A stretch of DNA of 64,000 nucleotides, taken from the NCBI GenBank assembly GCA_037355855.1, contig CM074767.1, positions 930,001-994,000 on the forward strand. Reading direction: 5' to 3'. A model generated the notes under the pieces. That model had not been told where the DNA came from and made no database searches. It saw only the letters and a list, made by a program, of their open reading frames with translations. This document shows, one piece after another, positions 11,036 to 23,860 of the stretch; position 1 is the stretch's first letter; each line of letters begins with the position of its first letter. A program made the position numbers and the translations under genes. The DNA is from Pseudo-nitzschia pungens. Lineage: Eukaryota > Bacillariophyta > Bacillariophyceae > Bacillariales > Bacillariaceae.

Positions 11036-12449
11036 GCTTCTTTGTACAAAATGTTTCTTGAACAGACAAGATTCTTTCAGGAGACAAGTCGCGGGGGGAA
11101 AAAGATATCGTTCGTCCTTTTTCGATTTCTTTGGATCTTCCGGATCGAGTTTCTTTCGAACGCTTCGCTTCGCGATGGATGCGATGATGTTCCGTGATTG
11201 TGTGGATCTATCAACCTTTGATGAGAAAGGTGTGTTGGGAATTCGGTGATTGATTCTACGAATGAACTTGAGCTCTTTTAATATTACTTGCACGAGATAC
11301 CACAACAGAAGGATATGTGTTGATATGTGTGTTCTGAAGGGAAGGTTAATGGGTGCTGTGTGTACACGTAATCTTACGGATCGAAGCAGATTGGATTTGG
11401 CTGTTCTTCTTCTCGTTGTTTGGTCAGCGATCGATGATGAACGGTGAGAGCGGCGGTTGCGTTTGGGATGAGAGGTGCAAGCAATCGTGGGTGCACATGT
11501 TGTTTTTGTTGAGAGATGAAAGGTCTGGTCCTTGCGGCTTCCGAAAGTACGTACTGTACTGAGTTGTACGATACCGTACGGAGTGTACTTCAACACTTCT
11601 CCCGTGAACAAAAGCAGGTAAATTCTCCAATCAGCATCAAAGAATTTGATTGGGCAAGATGTCGCGATCCACCTTCGGATGACTTCAACAAAAAGAGTTG
11701 GCTGCAAATAGCGTCGTCAGCGCTGAAACATTGCGGTACGGTAGGTGACTACGAAGCCTGCTACGAAGTTACTTGTACTAAAACGATTTTTCTGTGCTTC
11801 TTGTCGCTTATTGCATCTGCTCCAGTCTACAATATGCTTAGTACGTACTATGATTAGGTACGGTACCAATCAAAACCGTGACGGAATTTTTTAGTTCAAC
11901 GAACATGGGATCTGCCCAGAAAGTCATGAGGTCTTACGGCACATCTACGGTAAAATAATTACCGGTAGTAGCTTCTTCGAACCTTCAAACATTGAACCTA
12001 CCTCAATGGAGCAGATAGTTACTGCAAATAATAATGATATGTTATTAGTATAACCTGTTAGCAACATGGAAATGCATGTATGTCAAAGAATCAGAAAGCC
12101 AGAACAGAGACAGGGGCAGCAACAAGAAACAGGACCACAAGATTCCAACCAGCTGTGGACTGACTGACTCCTCTTCAACAGTAACGCAAGAAACGCGTTA
12201 AAATCGAAGAACAAGAAAGTGAAAGTGACAAGCGGTTTCTGTGGAGCGACAGGAGGCCAACGAAACGAGCACTTGCTGTGTCACAAATGATACAATGGAA
12301 GGTACTTAGTACAAATGGTATTGTTATTTAGCCTTCTTTTTTTACTCGTTCTCCACCGACGATTCAATTCATCCTCCGAGTGGGTGTTTGCACAAGCGGG
12401 AAATTCATTGCCGTGTCCCCGGACGTGTTTTTTCTGTCGTACGCGTTGG
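11036..12449. other. Intergenic, no gene seen
   Basis: About 1.4 kb between two minus-strand genes. The right-hand part lies 3' of the 12450-13804 gene; the left part is upstream of the sigma gene. Small frames at 11516-11857 and 12281-12556 have no recognisable features. Scattered TACGGTA words occur at about 11570-11750 and 11860-11960. Confidence 0.45.
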
Positions 12450-13804
12450 CTAAATAATTGTTGGTTCGCAGCTGCTTCGGAAAAAGCAAGAAATTGGTTC
12501 CTCCATCCATCCATCCATCCATCCAATCCACCAATCACAACACGAGTCACTGCCACAGAGTTGTTGTGTCGTTAGGTTTTGGTAAAGCTCCCGTCTGAAA
12601 TCGCGGTTCGCACGAGTTCGAATAACCTTCGCTTGATAACCACGGGCGGTTGCCTTGTCCGGTGCCGTGAATTTGATGACTACCGTCACCATGGTTCGAT
12701 GGACATCGGTTCGATCTGGATTTGGATCCGCGCCAAACGCAATTCAGACACGACCAAAAAGACGGCCAAAACAGAAAAAAAAAAAAAAAAAAAACATGAG
12801 CTGCTACGTAGCTGCTAACCAGGCACGCAATGCTGGATTTGTTCGGAGCGCTGACCGATCATTCATTGGGTTTGTTGCAAAACCAATGTCACATGGCTGC
12901 CGTGGTGCAAAACGGCAACACGGTACTTACTCGTGTCCTTCTCCATGTTGCTGGCAACCGGATAGGCCAGTGTTGGCAGAATCGATTGAAACGAGGGCGA
13001 CCCACCGATCGCCAATCTGGCAATATCGTTCGCCCGTGCCAGGTATCGGGACACCAAGCGAGACCGTTCCTCCGGAGAGGCGGTGTCGACATCCGAGGAC
13101 GTCAAGACCCCAAACATGAACATTGCCTTTGATTTGTAACACGTGGGAACGGTCGGAACCGAAGCCGGAAGCGGCGCTTCGGGTGCGGCCGCGATCGGAG
13201 ACGGGGTCGCCGAGGAAGCGGGAGTCACCGCGGGGACCGCTGCGACGTCCGAAACCTGCTCCCCTCCCGCGGCTTCGTTGCGGGCGGCGACGTTCTCGTA
13301 GCCTTCAATCACCTCGCCGACGTCTTTCGACAGTGTCTCGGGCGACGAATAGTCGAGCCGGGCGGAAAGACGCCTGAGGGACGAACCCCCCGGAGAAGGC
13401 TTGGGCATGCTCGGCACGGTCGGGGACGCATAGCCCGCCGCCAGCTCCGAAACGGCCCCCGCATCGATCAGCCCGGTCGAATCCCTGCGGGCGGCGAGAT
13501 CCTGAGAAGAGACCACGCCGTTGGTTCGGAGTTGTTCGTCCAGCGCCTGTCGCTTGCGGAGCTCTTCCTGTCGCTCGGCCGCCAGTCGCGCCTCTTTTTC
13601 CGAGAGCTGGCCGCGGTATCCGCGGAGCTGTTCGGCGGCGTTCTGTTTCTGTATGCGGTCTTGCTCCCGGAGCGCCGCCAGCTTGGTTTCTTCCTCCGAC
13701 AGCCCCGATCGACGATAGCCGTGGAGGGCCTGGGCGGCCTCTTGTTTCGCTCTGCGCTCTTGCTCCTTCATGGCCCGCTGCTGGGCTTCCCACGCGTTGA
13801 TCAT
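12450..13804 (-). CDS. Unknown protein with duplicated coiled-coil repeats
   Basis: Two exons, 13804-12931 and 12715-12450, joined by a GTAAGT donor and a CCAG acceptor with matching phase; about 378 aa. I do not recognise the family. The N-terminal 100 residues are charged helix containing two related repeats (EAAQALHGYRRSGLSEEETK and NAAEQLRGYRGQLSEKEARL), so an internal duplication is visible. A Pro/Ala/Ser-rich linker follows. The conserved-looking part is C-terminal: MFMFGVLTSSDVDTASPEER, then ANDIARLAIGGSPSF, and across the intron VTVVIKFTAPDKATARGYQA. The reading frame crosses an (ATCC)n microsatellite at about 12502-12525, giving WIGWMDGWMEE, so the true end may be earlier or spliced further. 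The intron contains a 20-base T run. Subcellular site is not predictable. Confidence 0.6.
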
Positions 13805-14973
13805 GACGGCAACTGCTGGCGGGTGATGGATGGATGGATGACGGCAACAATTGTTGTTTGCGTGGAACGAAATTCCGGCGGTGACTTTCGTGATACTACC
13901 GTATGCTAATTCAGGACCAACCACCAAGTGAGTGAATATATTATTATACTACGCTTCCCGGTTGGCGTCTCGTGGGTGGGAGGAGCTGTCGATGACACTA
14001 TCGAATGCAAGTACGAGCAAGTAATAGAAGCCAACGATTGAGTCGATTGTCGACACTAACCTTACTGCACAGCAAATGGTTGTCGATTTTTTGGGAGAGT
14101 TAAGTTACTGAAACTTCTGGCATTCCTCAATCAACACTTGTGCTCTCTCATGATGTAGTAACTTAATTACTACTATCAGTATTGAGTTTTGTTCGATGCA
14201 GCGCTCGGGTTTATCAGGTGTGACCCCTGCTTGTGCCTTTCTCGGTCTTGGCGACCGTTAGATCGACGTCCAATATCTGCCCTGACGGTATGTCGTCGTC
14301 TCGATCCGGCGCGCCAAAAAAGGACGTCGTAGTAAAAAAATGGAATTTGGATTCAATAATGAGCGCGCCGAACCCAGGTCACGCAGTGAATTACACGACT
14401 TAGAGGCAAAGACGTAGCAGTAAGTACCACACAGCCGCGTACGATGACACCAAAATACTTCAATTTTTTTTTTAATTTGACGAAAATTGTCCATCATCAC
14501 AATTTGGAAAAAAATTGTTGGTTCTTTGAATTCTTCTACGAGTATACCATTATTTTTTGCTGTCCCTGGTCACCAGCAGCCCTTTGCTGTGAGAGGATGA
14601 ACTAATTTTAATCAATTCTTTCTACCGGTATTAGCTAGTAACGAACCCGTTGATTCAGTCATGGGAACGTCGTAAAGGTTTTGGTATTTGATAAATTCCA
14701 TGAATAGATTTTGATCAATCGCAGTACCATGATGGACAATAGTACATTCATTTCTTACACAATAGATGGCATAAAAAAATAGACTTTCTTATTAGTAAGA
14801 AAATTTCAACATGCAACATCGAAATGCTGCTGGTTTGTGGCAAGATTCTCTAATTTTGACTCTCTGCACTTGATGCCAGCTTTTGGGCACCTCAGTTTTA
14901 TTCATCTCGTCAGCAACACGTGGAAAGTCCCCTGGAAGATCATAATCAATTGGAAGGCAAGCAATTCTTTGAA
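13805..14973. other. Intergenic, no gene seen
   Basis: About 1.2 kb: promoter side of the coiled-coil gene and 3' side of the exchanger gene. AT-rich with single-base runs near 14330 and 14465. No coding or RNA feature supported. Confidence 0.45.
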
Positions 14974-17946
14974 TCAAGTATCGGTCTCGACGTCATCGGA
15001 TTCAATGCCTTCTCGAATACTGCTCATCTGGAGTTTATCCCTCGCATCCCCCGCATAACTGTCTTCGAATACATTGTTAAAAAAACCCGAACCTCGTTTA
15101 GATTGCCGATTGATGTCAAGAAGAGAGACATGGTCCCGAGATGCATGTACTCTCATGTCACAATTCTTTAGCCTCACTTCCTTCTGAAGGTGGACCATTT
15201 CTTCGATCATTTCTTCTGCTTCGGTTTCCTTCAAAAGTCCCGATTCGACAATGTGCTCGGTATATTGAATGCATCTGCAAAGGAGAACGTCACACAACTT
15301 GTGCGTGGTTACCTCGGTCACAAACCTTTTGAAATGTTTGCTATTCAAATCTTTCTCCACCTCCTCCACCTGATCTCTGCTCTCCTGGAGCACCAATCTT
15401 CCTCCTTCCGAAAGATCATCCGTATTGCAGTCACCCAATTCTTCTTGGAAGAATTCTTGTGCTCGTTCGTGTGCAGTGGCAAATGCCAATTCCATCAAGA
15501 CAAAATGGTAGAGGTCCAAATCTTTGTAATTCATGACTTTCTTGCGTTGGAAGCAAGACGTACTCTTGGTTATAACATGGGAAAAATTCAGTTTCAAGGT
15601 GTAGAATTGTCTCAAGTGAAACAAATCATTCAGTTTTTCTCCCTTGTTGACTTCGGTCTGCGCAACCTGAAGACTTTGCTCGAAAGCAATCGTTAGACCG
15701 TGCTGAGTATCAAGGAAACCTTCGCTGACCAGCTTCCCATACTGAGCTCGAAGCATAGAAATGAATAAAAGTCGCAATTCCTTGGTGCTCAGCGGAGCCT
15801 GCATCATATAAATCATGCTCGATTTCCTCATTCGTCGGAGTGCCGCTCGCCTTTCCAATCGTTGAGTCCGAGCTAAATTTGGAGGAACGCGAAAGATTTC
15901 GTCATTCGCTAACTCCGGTGTGGCCCCTTCCTGGTTCTTCAAGACGGACAAGACATTGTCGAGGTGGGGGGGCCTATACTTGTTGGGCACAGTCGACCCC
16001 TTCAATTTCTCCACCGCCTCCTTGAGCTGTTCGATGGTTAAGTCTCTCAAGAAGGGAATGTGTTCTTGGACAAAGTGAAAATCGACCGATTTGAACCTGG
16101 CGTTTGTGAGAAGTTTGACAAAGTTGTCGATCTGTTCTGATCGCATATGAACACGATATGCGTCGATTATTTTCTCTCGTTCGTCGGTTGCGTCTGCAAG
16201 ACCAAGCCATTTCAGCAGAGGTCCAGCTGTCGTGCCGTTGATGAACAACGTCAAGAAAGCAACACCACCAACCATGGCGTAAAGCTGTCCAACCCATTTT
16301 CTTTCCTCGGAGATATCTACTGCGTCCTCAAATTCTACGGTTTCGTTGTCCAGAGCGATTGCAAGAGCAATACCGACAGCTCCACGCAGGCCCCCGTATA
16401 TCTGGAACGCCGTCTCCTTTAGATCTGTTTTTAATCCTATTCGAACAGTAATGGGATATGCTGACGCAAATAATACAAGGCGAATGACATGCAAAAGAAC
16501 ATATAGAAGGAACAGGTAGCCCCACTCCTTTGCTCCCCAATTTCCATTTTGATGATCTTGAACGAGTACTCGTCCCCAAGCAAGGCCTCCCAGCGAAAAA
16601 AGGACAGTGTTCAAGATGTGTTCGAGAACATTAAAGAAGTCATCCATTAGATTGACGTTATTGATGAAGGACCGCCCAAAAAATCTCACGCAAAGACCCA
16701 CCGCTACTGTTGCGATCACACCACTAGTGCGGCAAATCAAGTCCGACACGAAGTAGTTCAGGTATACCAAACCAAGAACGGCCATAACTTGCACAATATT
16801 CTCTTCTCTGACGTATCGACGAGGTAGGTTGGCCAAGACAAAAATTATTATCATTCCGGCTACTACTCCAATCGCAAAACCACCAATTGCTTTTTGAACA
16901 AAAATCTACGAAATTGCAGACCAATCGAAAAAAATAGTTTAGCATGTATTTTGTACGTGTACCATCTCTTTGTTGACAGTGATTCATAATTGGAACACCA
17001 GTAGACGCAGCAAAACAAATCTTCACGCCTTACCTTCACTCCTTCGCTCCAACCGATGTCTTCCCCGATCGGGAGGTTGGATTCGTCGTAAAAAATTCGC
17101 GAGAAGATGTAGAAAAAGACGATTGCTGCTCCATCGTTCAGCAAACTCTCCCCAGCGATGTGAGTCGATAACCGAGGAGGTGCGCCTGCGCAAGGAGGAA
17201 AGTACAACGAGGAGTTGTTAGGATGTTGTAGAAGCGATCTTGTCCGCATAAAGGGACGGGTTCATTCAATGGTATCGCTTATTGCGTCGGAAGATACGTG
17301 CAGATGGCTTACCTACTTCTTCCAGCAATGCTGCCACAGCCACCGGATCTGTTGCGGACAGGATACTTCCAAAGGTCAGGCAAAGAGAGAAAGACCAACC
17401 GAAGGGGAAAATGTAGTACGCAATGCAAGCTGTCAGAGCAGTTCCAGCCAGCACCATGGGGAAGGCAAAAATTAGCAGCTGAGGAATCGCTATTGTAAAC
17501 AAATATACATTTTGACCCAGAGCATCCTTGAAAATAAGACCAGGTAGGAACACGAGCAGCAATACCTCGCTGTTGATACCTTGCCACGCAAAGAGGGTGT
17601 CGTGCATATAGCTAATTCCACCGTCCTCAGTCACAAACACTCCCGCGGTTGTAATCGTGCCCATGATTACTCCCATTAGGAACATGATAGCAGTGTAAGG
17701 AAGCCAGTGAAGAAACCTAGAGAGGCAGTAATAGACCACCACGCCCAATGTCAACATAAAGGGCAGATAGAGGACCGTATGTGCCGGGTGCATATGCTCT
17801 TCAGAGTGTTCTCCATCCACGAGCACTCTACCGAATTCTTCCACGTCGCTGCTTCCTGAAGCGCTACTGGCCAATGGCAAAAGTAGGAACACGAGGAGCG
17901 TGGCGTGGAACATCATTCCCCTGGCGTTTAGAGACGTCGTCATCAT
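14974..17946 (-). CDS. Na+(K+)/H+ exchanger, CPA1/NHE-SOS1 type
   Basis: Three exons (17946-17313, 17185-17034, 16905-14974) with donors GTAAGC and GTAAGG in consistent phase; 905 aa. The N terminus has a cleavable-looking signal (TLLVFLLLPLASSAS). The membrane domain shows family motifs: VLLLVFLPGLIFKDAL (TM4 region), the ion-site segment FGSILSATDPVAVAALLEEV with the ND/DP motif, GESLLNDGAAIVFFYIFSR, and GLRGAVGIALAIAL. A hydrophilic C-terminal half of about 450 residues follows, with long charged helices and no cyclic-nucleotide domain that I can see. It would exchange cytosolic Na+ or K+ for protons at the plasma membrane or an endomembrane. The long tail resembles plant SOS1-like proteins in layout only, so physiological cation and site are open. 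Confidence 0.9.
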
Positions 17947-20034
17947 TGGCGACGAAATCGATGTAAAGTCCGATCAAAATATCTTGACGATTGAACAATC
18001 TTATTCCAGAAGTCCAGAACGACGTATTCAATACCAGTGTCAATACTGTGTCCTCTAAAACGATATCGACTTTCTGGAGTTGGAGAAGGTGGAAAACCTC
18101 GTAACCTTAGTCCCTGTGCTTCGGGAGACAAAAAAAATATTCTCTGAAACGGCCCAGCGGTTGTTACAGTAAGTGTAGTCAAGAAAGAATACCGTAGGAA
18201 GAGAATTCATACGTTGTTGGTACAGATCTTCTCGAGAATTCATGAAAATAATAATATATGAACAAGATGACGTCAAGACTGCAGGAGAGAAAAAGCATCC
18301 AAGTTTTTCATTACTACGGATCCCCTAACAATTATTGATGATTCTTTTCTTAATTACCGCAAATGAACCGATATTAAAAGAACGCTATGTGAATTCTACA
18401 GAGAAGTGTTTAAATCCAATCCCAATCTTGAATTTCAGAAGTGTCTCCGTAGAATCAACGTCAAAATGATACCACAATCTCGGGTTATTTTCTCTTAATT
18501 TCTGTTCATTTCCTATTCCGGTACGTGTAATTAAAAAAAAATCAATTGTTAGGGGATCCGTAAGCATGGTTGTATTACCGTATTACTATTACGAAGTACT
18601 GGTACTTGTACTTCGTATTTATTTATTGGTCGTGCAAAATCTTTGTCGCGAGCCCTACGGTATTGTAAAAAAAGATAGAAAAACAGAAATTTTTGTCAGG
18701 GTTACGAGTAGTAAGGATACTCTCATCCTTATTCGTAGTAATGAGTTCCAAATACGGTAAAACCTTAACCTTAGGTGTCCGCCACTTTTGGTAGAAATTA
18801 GTGGTACGGTAAGACCTTACGGTAAGGTTTACGGTATGGAACGTAATCTTACAACAACCAGGGGTCAGGTGAAAACAATTTTATGACCCGAATAGCTAAC
18901 CTTACCGGTACGTACCGGTGCGGTAATTACTTCAAATAATAAGTGATACCTAACTAAAAACTACTTCTACTTCGTACTACGGTAACCTTACTTCGTAAAA
19001 AATAATAACAATACATCCCTCTCTGCTAAAAAATACATGTTGAATTAACCTCCTCGTAATTACTGGTTCGAGCTTCGAATCAGCTTGATTGGTGAGGAAA
19101 ACATAAAGATAGGGATCAAAACCTCCAGACTAACCTTACTTCGTACTTCGTATTAATTAAGAAACAATTAGAAAAAACCTACCACAAGTCAATAAGTCTA
19201 ACAGTCTTCCTCGCGGCACATTGATTCGCTGCTCCCCTTGGATCACTTTTTCGAATGGATATGAATACAAGAAGTAAATAGAAATTGTTTCTACTAGTAG
19301 TACTAGTACTATCATTGCATAATGTGGTGTACAAGAGGTGTATAGTAGTATTTGTTCAGGAAGCATGTCCTCGTTGCAAAAAGTTCGCTCTCCTCACAAA
19401 CCACCACCACCACTCATGGGTCTTCAACAAGGTTTTTTCTCATACCTCAACATGGCTGCGTGTGTGTGTGTGTGTGTAGTATCTGTATTTGCTCATGCTG
19501 TGTTATCCGCACACGAAACATACAGAATGACCACGCACCTGAGTAGTAAGATAGTAAAGCATAACAAAACGCAGCGATAGCAAAAATAAAAAATCCGCAA
19601 CTGAATTGTAGACGTTAATGCTTGGTTGAGATCCAAACAAGCATCCCAAGACTATCACTATTTACTTACGGAGAATGACGATAACAAAAACTACAGAGAT
19701 GAATTGTCTTAGTGATTTGCAGCAAGCGATGGATTGAGTTGCTAGTAGTTGGTCCTAAAGAAAGTCGTCCCCATCCTAATTGTGACCGATAGCACTTCGT
19801 TCGCTGTTAAATCGATTCTGTTTACTACACCCGGCACCACCTAGACCCCTCCTTATTTCAGCACAAAGACCTCACAAATACAGAAACAACGCATGATTGA
19901 CGACTCAAGAACTAAAGTCTTACTCGACACCTGTGCATTCCATGGTTTGAAAAAAAAAAGTATTTTATGTGTTCGTAGAATAACCACCGAGAGACGCAGA
20001 AAAAGCGTCGCCAGTCATCAAGATTCCCCTTCAT
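17947..20034. other. Large intergenic region with dispersed words and a foldback element
   Basis: About 2.1 kb with no supported gene. 18315-18562 is a separate inverted-repeat element. 18740-18990 and 19130-19150 are dense in GGTAAGGTTAC and TACTTCGTA words. 19457-19477 is a GT microsatellite. Frames such as 19285-19479 are low-complexity. Confidence 0.5.
18315..18562. repeat. 248-base foldback element with 19-base terminal inverted repeats
   Basis: The left end TACGGATCCCCTAACAATT (18315-18333) is matched exactly, in reverse complement, by the right end at 18544-18562. The interior is AT-rich and non-coding. The size and structure are those of a MITE-like non-autonomous element. No clear target-site duplication is visible, so mobility is inference. 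Confidence 0.55.
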
Positions 20035-21710
20035 TTATTTGAAGAGAGCAGAAATACTCTTCTTGGCGTGAATGTTGAAGATTGCTTGGGCCAGAAGAGG
20101 GGCTACACTCAACATGGTCAATTTTTCATTTGCTTCCCGTTGAGGGGACGTGGGGATAGTGTTGAGAATGACAATCTCCTCCATCTTCGAGTTGGCAAGT
20201 CGGTCGTTACCGGGTCCACTGAGCAGACCATGACTTGCGAATGCAAAAACGCGACGAGCACCATTTTCAATCAAGACATCAGCGGCCTTACAAAGTGTAC
20301 CAGCGGTGTCAATCATATCGTCAACAAGAATGCAATCACAGTTCTTAACGTCTCCTACAAGGTCCATGGTGTCAACAAGTCCAGCACGTGCTCTTTGTTT
20401 CACAATCATGGCCAATCCAATATCTTGCATATCGTACTTGTGCATAAGACCCTCCTTGAATTTTTTCGCTCTGTATACACCACCAGCGTCGGGACTGACG
20501 ATGACGGGGTTGTGCAAATCCTTCGATCCAAAGTAATCTAGACCAACGATTCCACCATCCAAGTTATCCACAGGTACTCGAGGACCGAAGAATCCCTGGA
20601 TCTGACCGCAGTGCAAATCGACAGCGATGACACGGTCTACTCCCATTGCCTCAATCAAACGGGCAACATCTGCTGCCGAAATTGGAACACGAGCCTTAAT
20701 TAATGGAGAATACAGTAGCGATCCATTGTCAGAATTTCAATAAACGCAATCCAAAAAACTATCACAATCAAGGAAAGCTTCTCCATTCATTCTTACCTGC
20801 ATCTTTCGGTCTTGTCGAGCGTATCCGTAATATGGAATAACAACAGTGATTCTGCGGGCACTAGCTCTTCGCAGAGTGGAAACCATGAGCAACAACTCCA
20901 TAATATTGTCGTTCACAGGTGGGCAAGTCGGTTGGATCACATAGCAATCCTTACCACGAACGTTTTCGTGTACGACCACATTGGCCTCACCGTCAGCGAA
21001 TCTGCCGACAGTAGCCTTTCCGAGATTGATGTTAAGATGACGGCAGATTTCCAAGGAGAGGGCCAGATTACCATTTCCACTGAAGAGCTTGAGTCCACCG
21101 GAGTGTTGCTTGGCCTTTTTGGTCGCCTTCTCAATTTCCCATTCTTGTGCAGTCATTTCAGGGATAGCATCAGCGCCAGCAGTGATTGCTACTTTTTGTT
21201 CCTCCAATTGGGCATTTTTTCGTTGTTCCGTGGGACTCGTTGCCTGTACCTGGCTTTCGGAGGATTCGCCTTCCAGGCTGTCCTCATTGGGAGTTGGGTA
21301 GGTTTGAGGATCCAACACATTGCTTTTCTTCAAGGATGGAGCGCCGTCACAAGCAGCAATTGTCCCGGCACCAAGGAGGGCGGAACCCGCGAGAGCTGCC
21401 GCAGCAGTCCAAGATTTTTTGTTGGCTTCTTCACCTGCTTGTTGCCAGGAAGAAGTTGAAGATGCTGCGGCAGCAGGCTTGGCAAGCCGACGAAGGGACG
21501 CGAAACTTCTCGTCGCAGGTGATGCCTAAATGTTTTTGTACAATACACAGTTGTCAGAACGAACAGAGATGGTGATCCAGACCATGCCACCACCAAACCT
21601 CATCATGCTTTCATACCATCATGTCAGTCGAGATGGTTGATTTGTATAGTACTCACCCTTGTCGTGGACAAGAGGATCATGCGTCTCGAAGCTGTCAATG
21701 CAGAATTCAT
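20035..21710 (-). CDS. PRPS: Ribose-phosphate pyrophosphokinase (PRPP synthase), mitochondrial-type leader
   Basis: Three exons (21710-21657, 21525-20797, 20694-20035) with introns of 131 and 102 bases, giving about 480 aa. The enzyme makes PRPP from ribose-5-phosphate and ATP for nucleotide, histidine and tryptophan synthesis. Family motifs: [47 protein letters not shown], then [15 protein letters not shown] with the catalytic-region His, and the PRPP-binding loop [14 protein letters not shown]. The 18-codon first exon plus the start of exon 2 read [18 protein letters not shown] and [16 protein letters not shown]: Arg/Ser-rich and lacking acids, as in a mitochondrial presequence. A small hydrophobic stretch ([19 protein letters not shown]) follows, which could be an inner-membrane anchor. 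The catalytic call is secure; targeting is inference. Confidence 0.92.
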
Positions 21711-22638
21711 TTTTGTTCAACTATTCGGCAACAGTTCAAAGTATCCGGCGATGTTACTGGGTCTCGGGGAACTGACTCTTCTATAACTGTGATCAACAAA
21801 ACTTGGAAGCTGATTATGTTCTCCTAACACACAGAAAGGTAAGAACTTTTGATATTCTGATTTCAACGTCTTCAATCAATCGGAATCACTTGGACTTGTG
21901 ACAAGTAAGCTTACCTATCGTATTCGTAAATGGCTAACAGAACTTACTGGTCCCAATTACCTGTACAAGCTACTAGTATCCCAAAACATCAAAAAAGTTA
22001 CAGACAATCCATCAATCGGCTTTAGATTGCGCAACACGTTTTGACATCCTCGCCTTGTGCGGCCCTCGCTGCACGTATTGTAAAAAGAATACCGTAGACA
22101 AGCGCGCGCTCCAAAAATTGTTTTTGAGTCGGACTTCGATTTTCAGTGGCTGCGCGATGATTGTCAAGATCGACTAGTTCGACTAATATTTGAAAGAAAC
22201 ATAACCTATTCACCTTTTACCGCCTTACTTGACCTCGAATTTTTGGTAGTTTCTCGCGTGCATCATTCGAATACGGTGGAATGGTCTGATATCCCCGGAA
22301 GCCACCGCTACTCCTATTGTAGTATCCGACAATCACTAACGGAAAGGTGAGAGCGACCATGGCGTTGTTCCGTATGGTTTAGATGTTAGACACGATGTTA
22401 AGGAATGCAGTAATGGCGAAAGTGGCAACGCGTCGACTAGCACCAGGGAGGGTTTGCGCTGTAATTGCGCAGAGCTGTTGGTTTAGTCGATTTCCCACTC
22501 TACGATTCCCTTCGACTAATAGAGTGGTTCCGGCATTCAAGTTACTCCAAATTGGAACACAATCAACTTACAGTATCCTCTTTTGTATTGTTCATTTTAT
22601 ACTCTTCTAGGTAAGTATAAAAATAAAAATACTTCATC
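21711..22638. other. Divergent promoter region of PRPP synthase and uL15
   Basis: About 0.9 kb between genes reading outwards. An ATG frame at 22383-22610 precedes uL15 by about 30 bases and ends before it; I treat it as untranslated leader. GTAAGTATAAAAATAAA at about 22611 lies just upstream of the uL15 ATG. Confidence 0.4.
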
Positions 22639-23079
22639 ATGCCTACCAGAACCCACAAGAACCGTAAGAAGCGAGGACACGTCTCCGCCGGTCACGGACG
22701 TATCGGAAAGCACCGAAAGCACCCCAGTGGTCGCGGTAACGCCGGAGGACAACACCACCACCGAATTCTTATGGATAAATATCACCCGGGTTACTTCGGT
22801 AAGGTTGGTATGCGTCAATTCCATGTCCTGAAGAACAGAACCCACTGCCCTACGATCAACCTCGACAAGATCTTCAGTGTCGCCGGGGAAGGTTACTACG
22901 AGGCTGCCAAGAACGGAGGAGGCAAGGCCCCTGTGATTGACTTGGTAAAGCTCGGATACTTCAAGCTTTTGGGTAATGGACAAATTGATGTTCCTGTAAT
23001 TGTCAAGGCCAAGTTCTTCTCTCGATTGGCAGAACAAAAGATCAAGGCCGCCGGTGGAGCATGCCTGCTCATCGCATAA
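22639..23079 (+). CDS. RPL27A: Cytosolic ribosomal protein uL15 (L27a/L28)
   Basis: Single exon, 146 aa, usual eukaryotic length about 148. The N terminus [20 protein letters not shown] followed by [18 protein letters not shown] and a HHHR cluster is the Lys/Gly/His-rich rRNA-binding tail of this family, and the remainder ([14 protein letters not shown], then the NLDKIFS region) matches the globular part. It is a component of the large cytosolic ribosomal subunit. Codon use is strongly biased to C-ending codons, as expected for a highly expressed gene. Confidence 0.97.
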   Translation: MPTRTHKNRKKRGHVSAGHGRIGKHRKHPSGRGNAGGQHHHRILMDKYHPGYFGKVGMRQFHVLKNRTHCPTINLDKIFSVAGEGYYEAAKNGGGKAPVIDLVKLGYFKLLGNGQIDVPVIVKAKFFSRLAEQKIKAAGGACLLIA

Positions 23080-23860
23080 TTGGTTTGATAGAAAAACATT
23101 AAACTGATCGCATCCTAAAGTAAACAAATTCTTAGACCCCCTCCGCATGAAATGAACCATTATGAGAAACTCATGAAAGACGGAAAGGTTGCGAGTTTGT
23201 TGCATGAGAGTTCGACTTGCGTTTTGTAGATCAGTAATGAACAGTGTAAAGCAGGAGTGGGAGGTATGCTGTCATAGAAGAAAGGCGATGGCACTTTGTT
23301 GTGGAACTTTCTGTTATGGGCCTCTCGAGTTCACGAATCGTTAGAGCTGCCAATCATGGAGTGAAGGGGTTTTCCTGAATGACAGCAATCCACGGTTCTT
23401 GTCATCCTTGACGAGTTGTCGCCAACCGAAGTGAGAACCCCCAACGTGCAAAACGGAGCTACACTAAGCTGATTGCATCATCATCTTCTGACAGTTGCGC
23501 CTAACTACGACTACTATTTCAATCAGTCTCGGAGCAAACTATTGTTACGCATTATCGAATCTATTCATTTGGGAACCTATTTTACAGTTTGTTCATTCCA
23601 GCGAGATTATCACTGGCCAGATGTTAGGATTGGTGCTACGTTGCCTTCGGACGATCAGATGAATCCAAAATACAACTTGGAAGATTGTGCACTTCTCGCC
23701 AATATTCTTTTCGCCACACCATGCTAAACTCACTACAGTATTCGGGCAGATCGGAAATTATTCGTTCGCGCTCTCATTCTCGAGAGATCGACATTGATGT
23801 CAATAAGATGCAAGCAGCTACACCTACTGTGGTGGCCCACAGAGAATGGAGGTTAAAAGC
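23080..23860. other. Intergenic between convergent genes
   Basis: About 0.8 kb, 3' side of uL15 and of the thiamine-triphosphatase-like gene. No coding feature supported; the frame at 23473-23727 has no family resemblance. Confidence 0.45.

Noticed and set aside
10054..11197. Plus-strand frames of 264-335 residues opposite the sigma gene
   Set aside because: Arg/Gly/Ser-rich shadows in GC-rich coding DNA.
19055..19095. tRNA-like TGGTTCGAGCTTCGAATCAG
   Set aside because: Resembles a T arm but no acceptor, D or anticodon arm can be formed around it.
22383..22610. ATG frame with a mitochondrial-presequence look (MLRNAVMAKVATRRLAPGRV) just before uL15
   Set aside because: It ends before the uL15 start in another frame, and uL15 is a cytosolic protein with its own complete N terminus. 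It is probably leader sequence.
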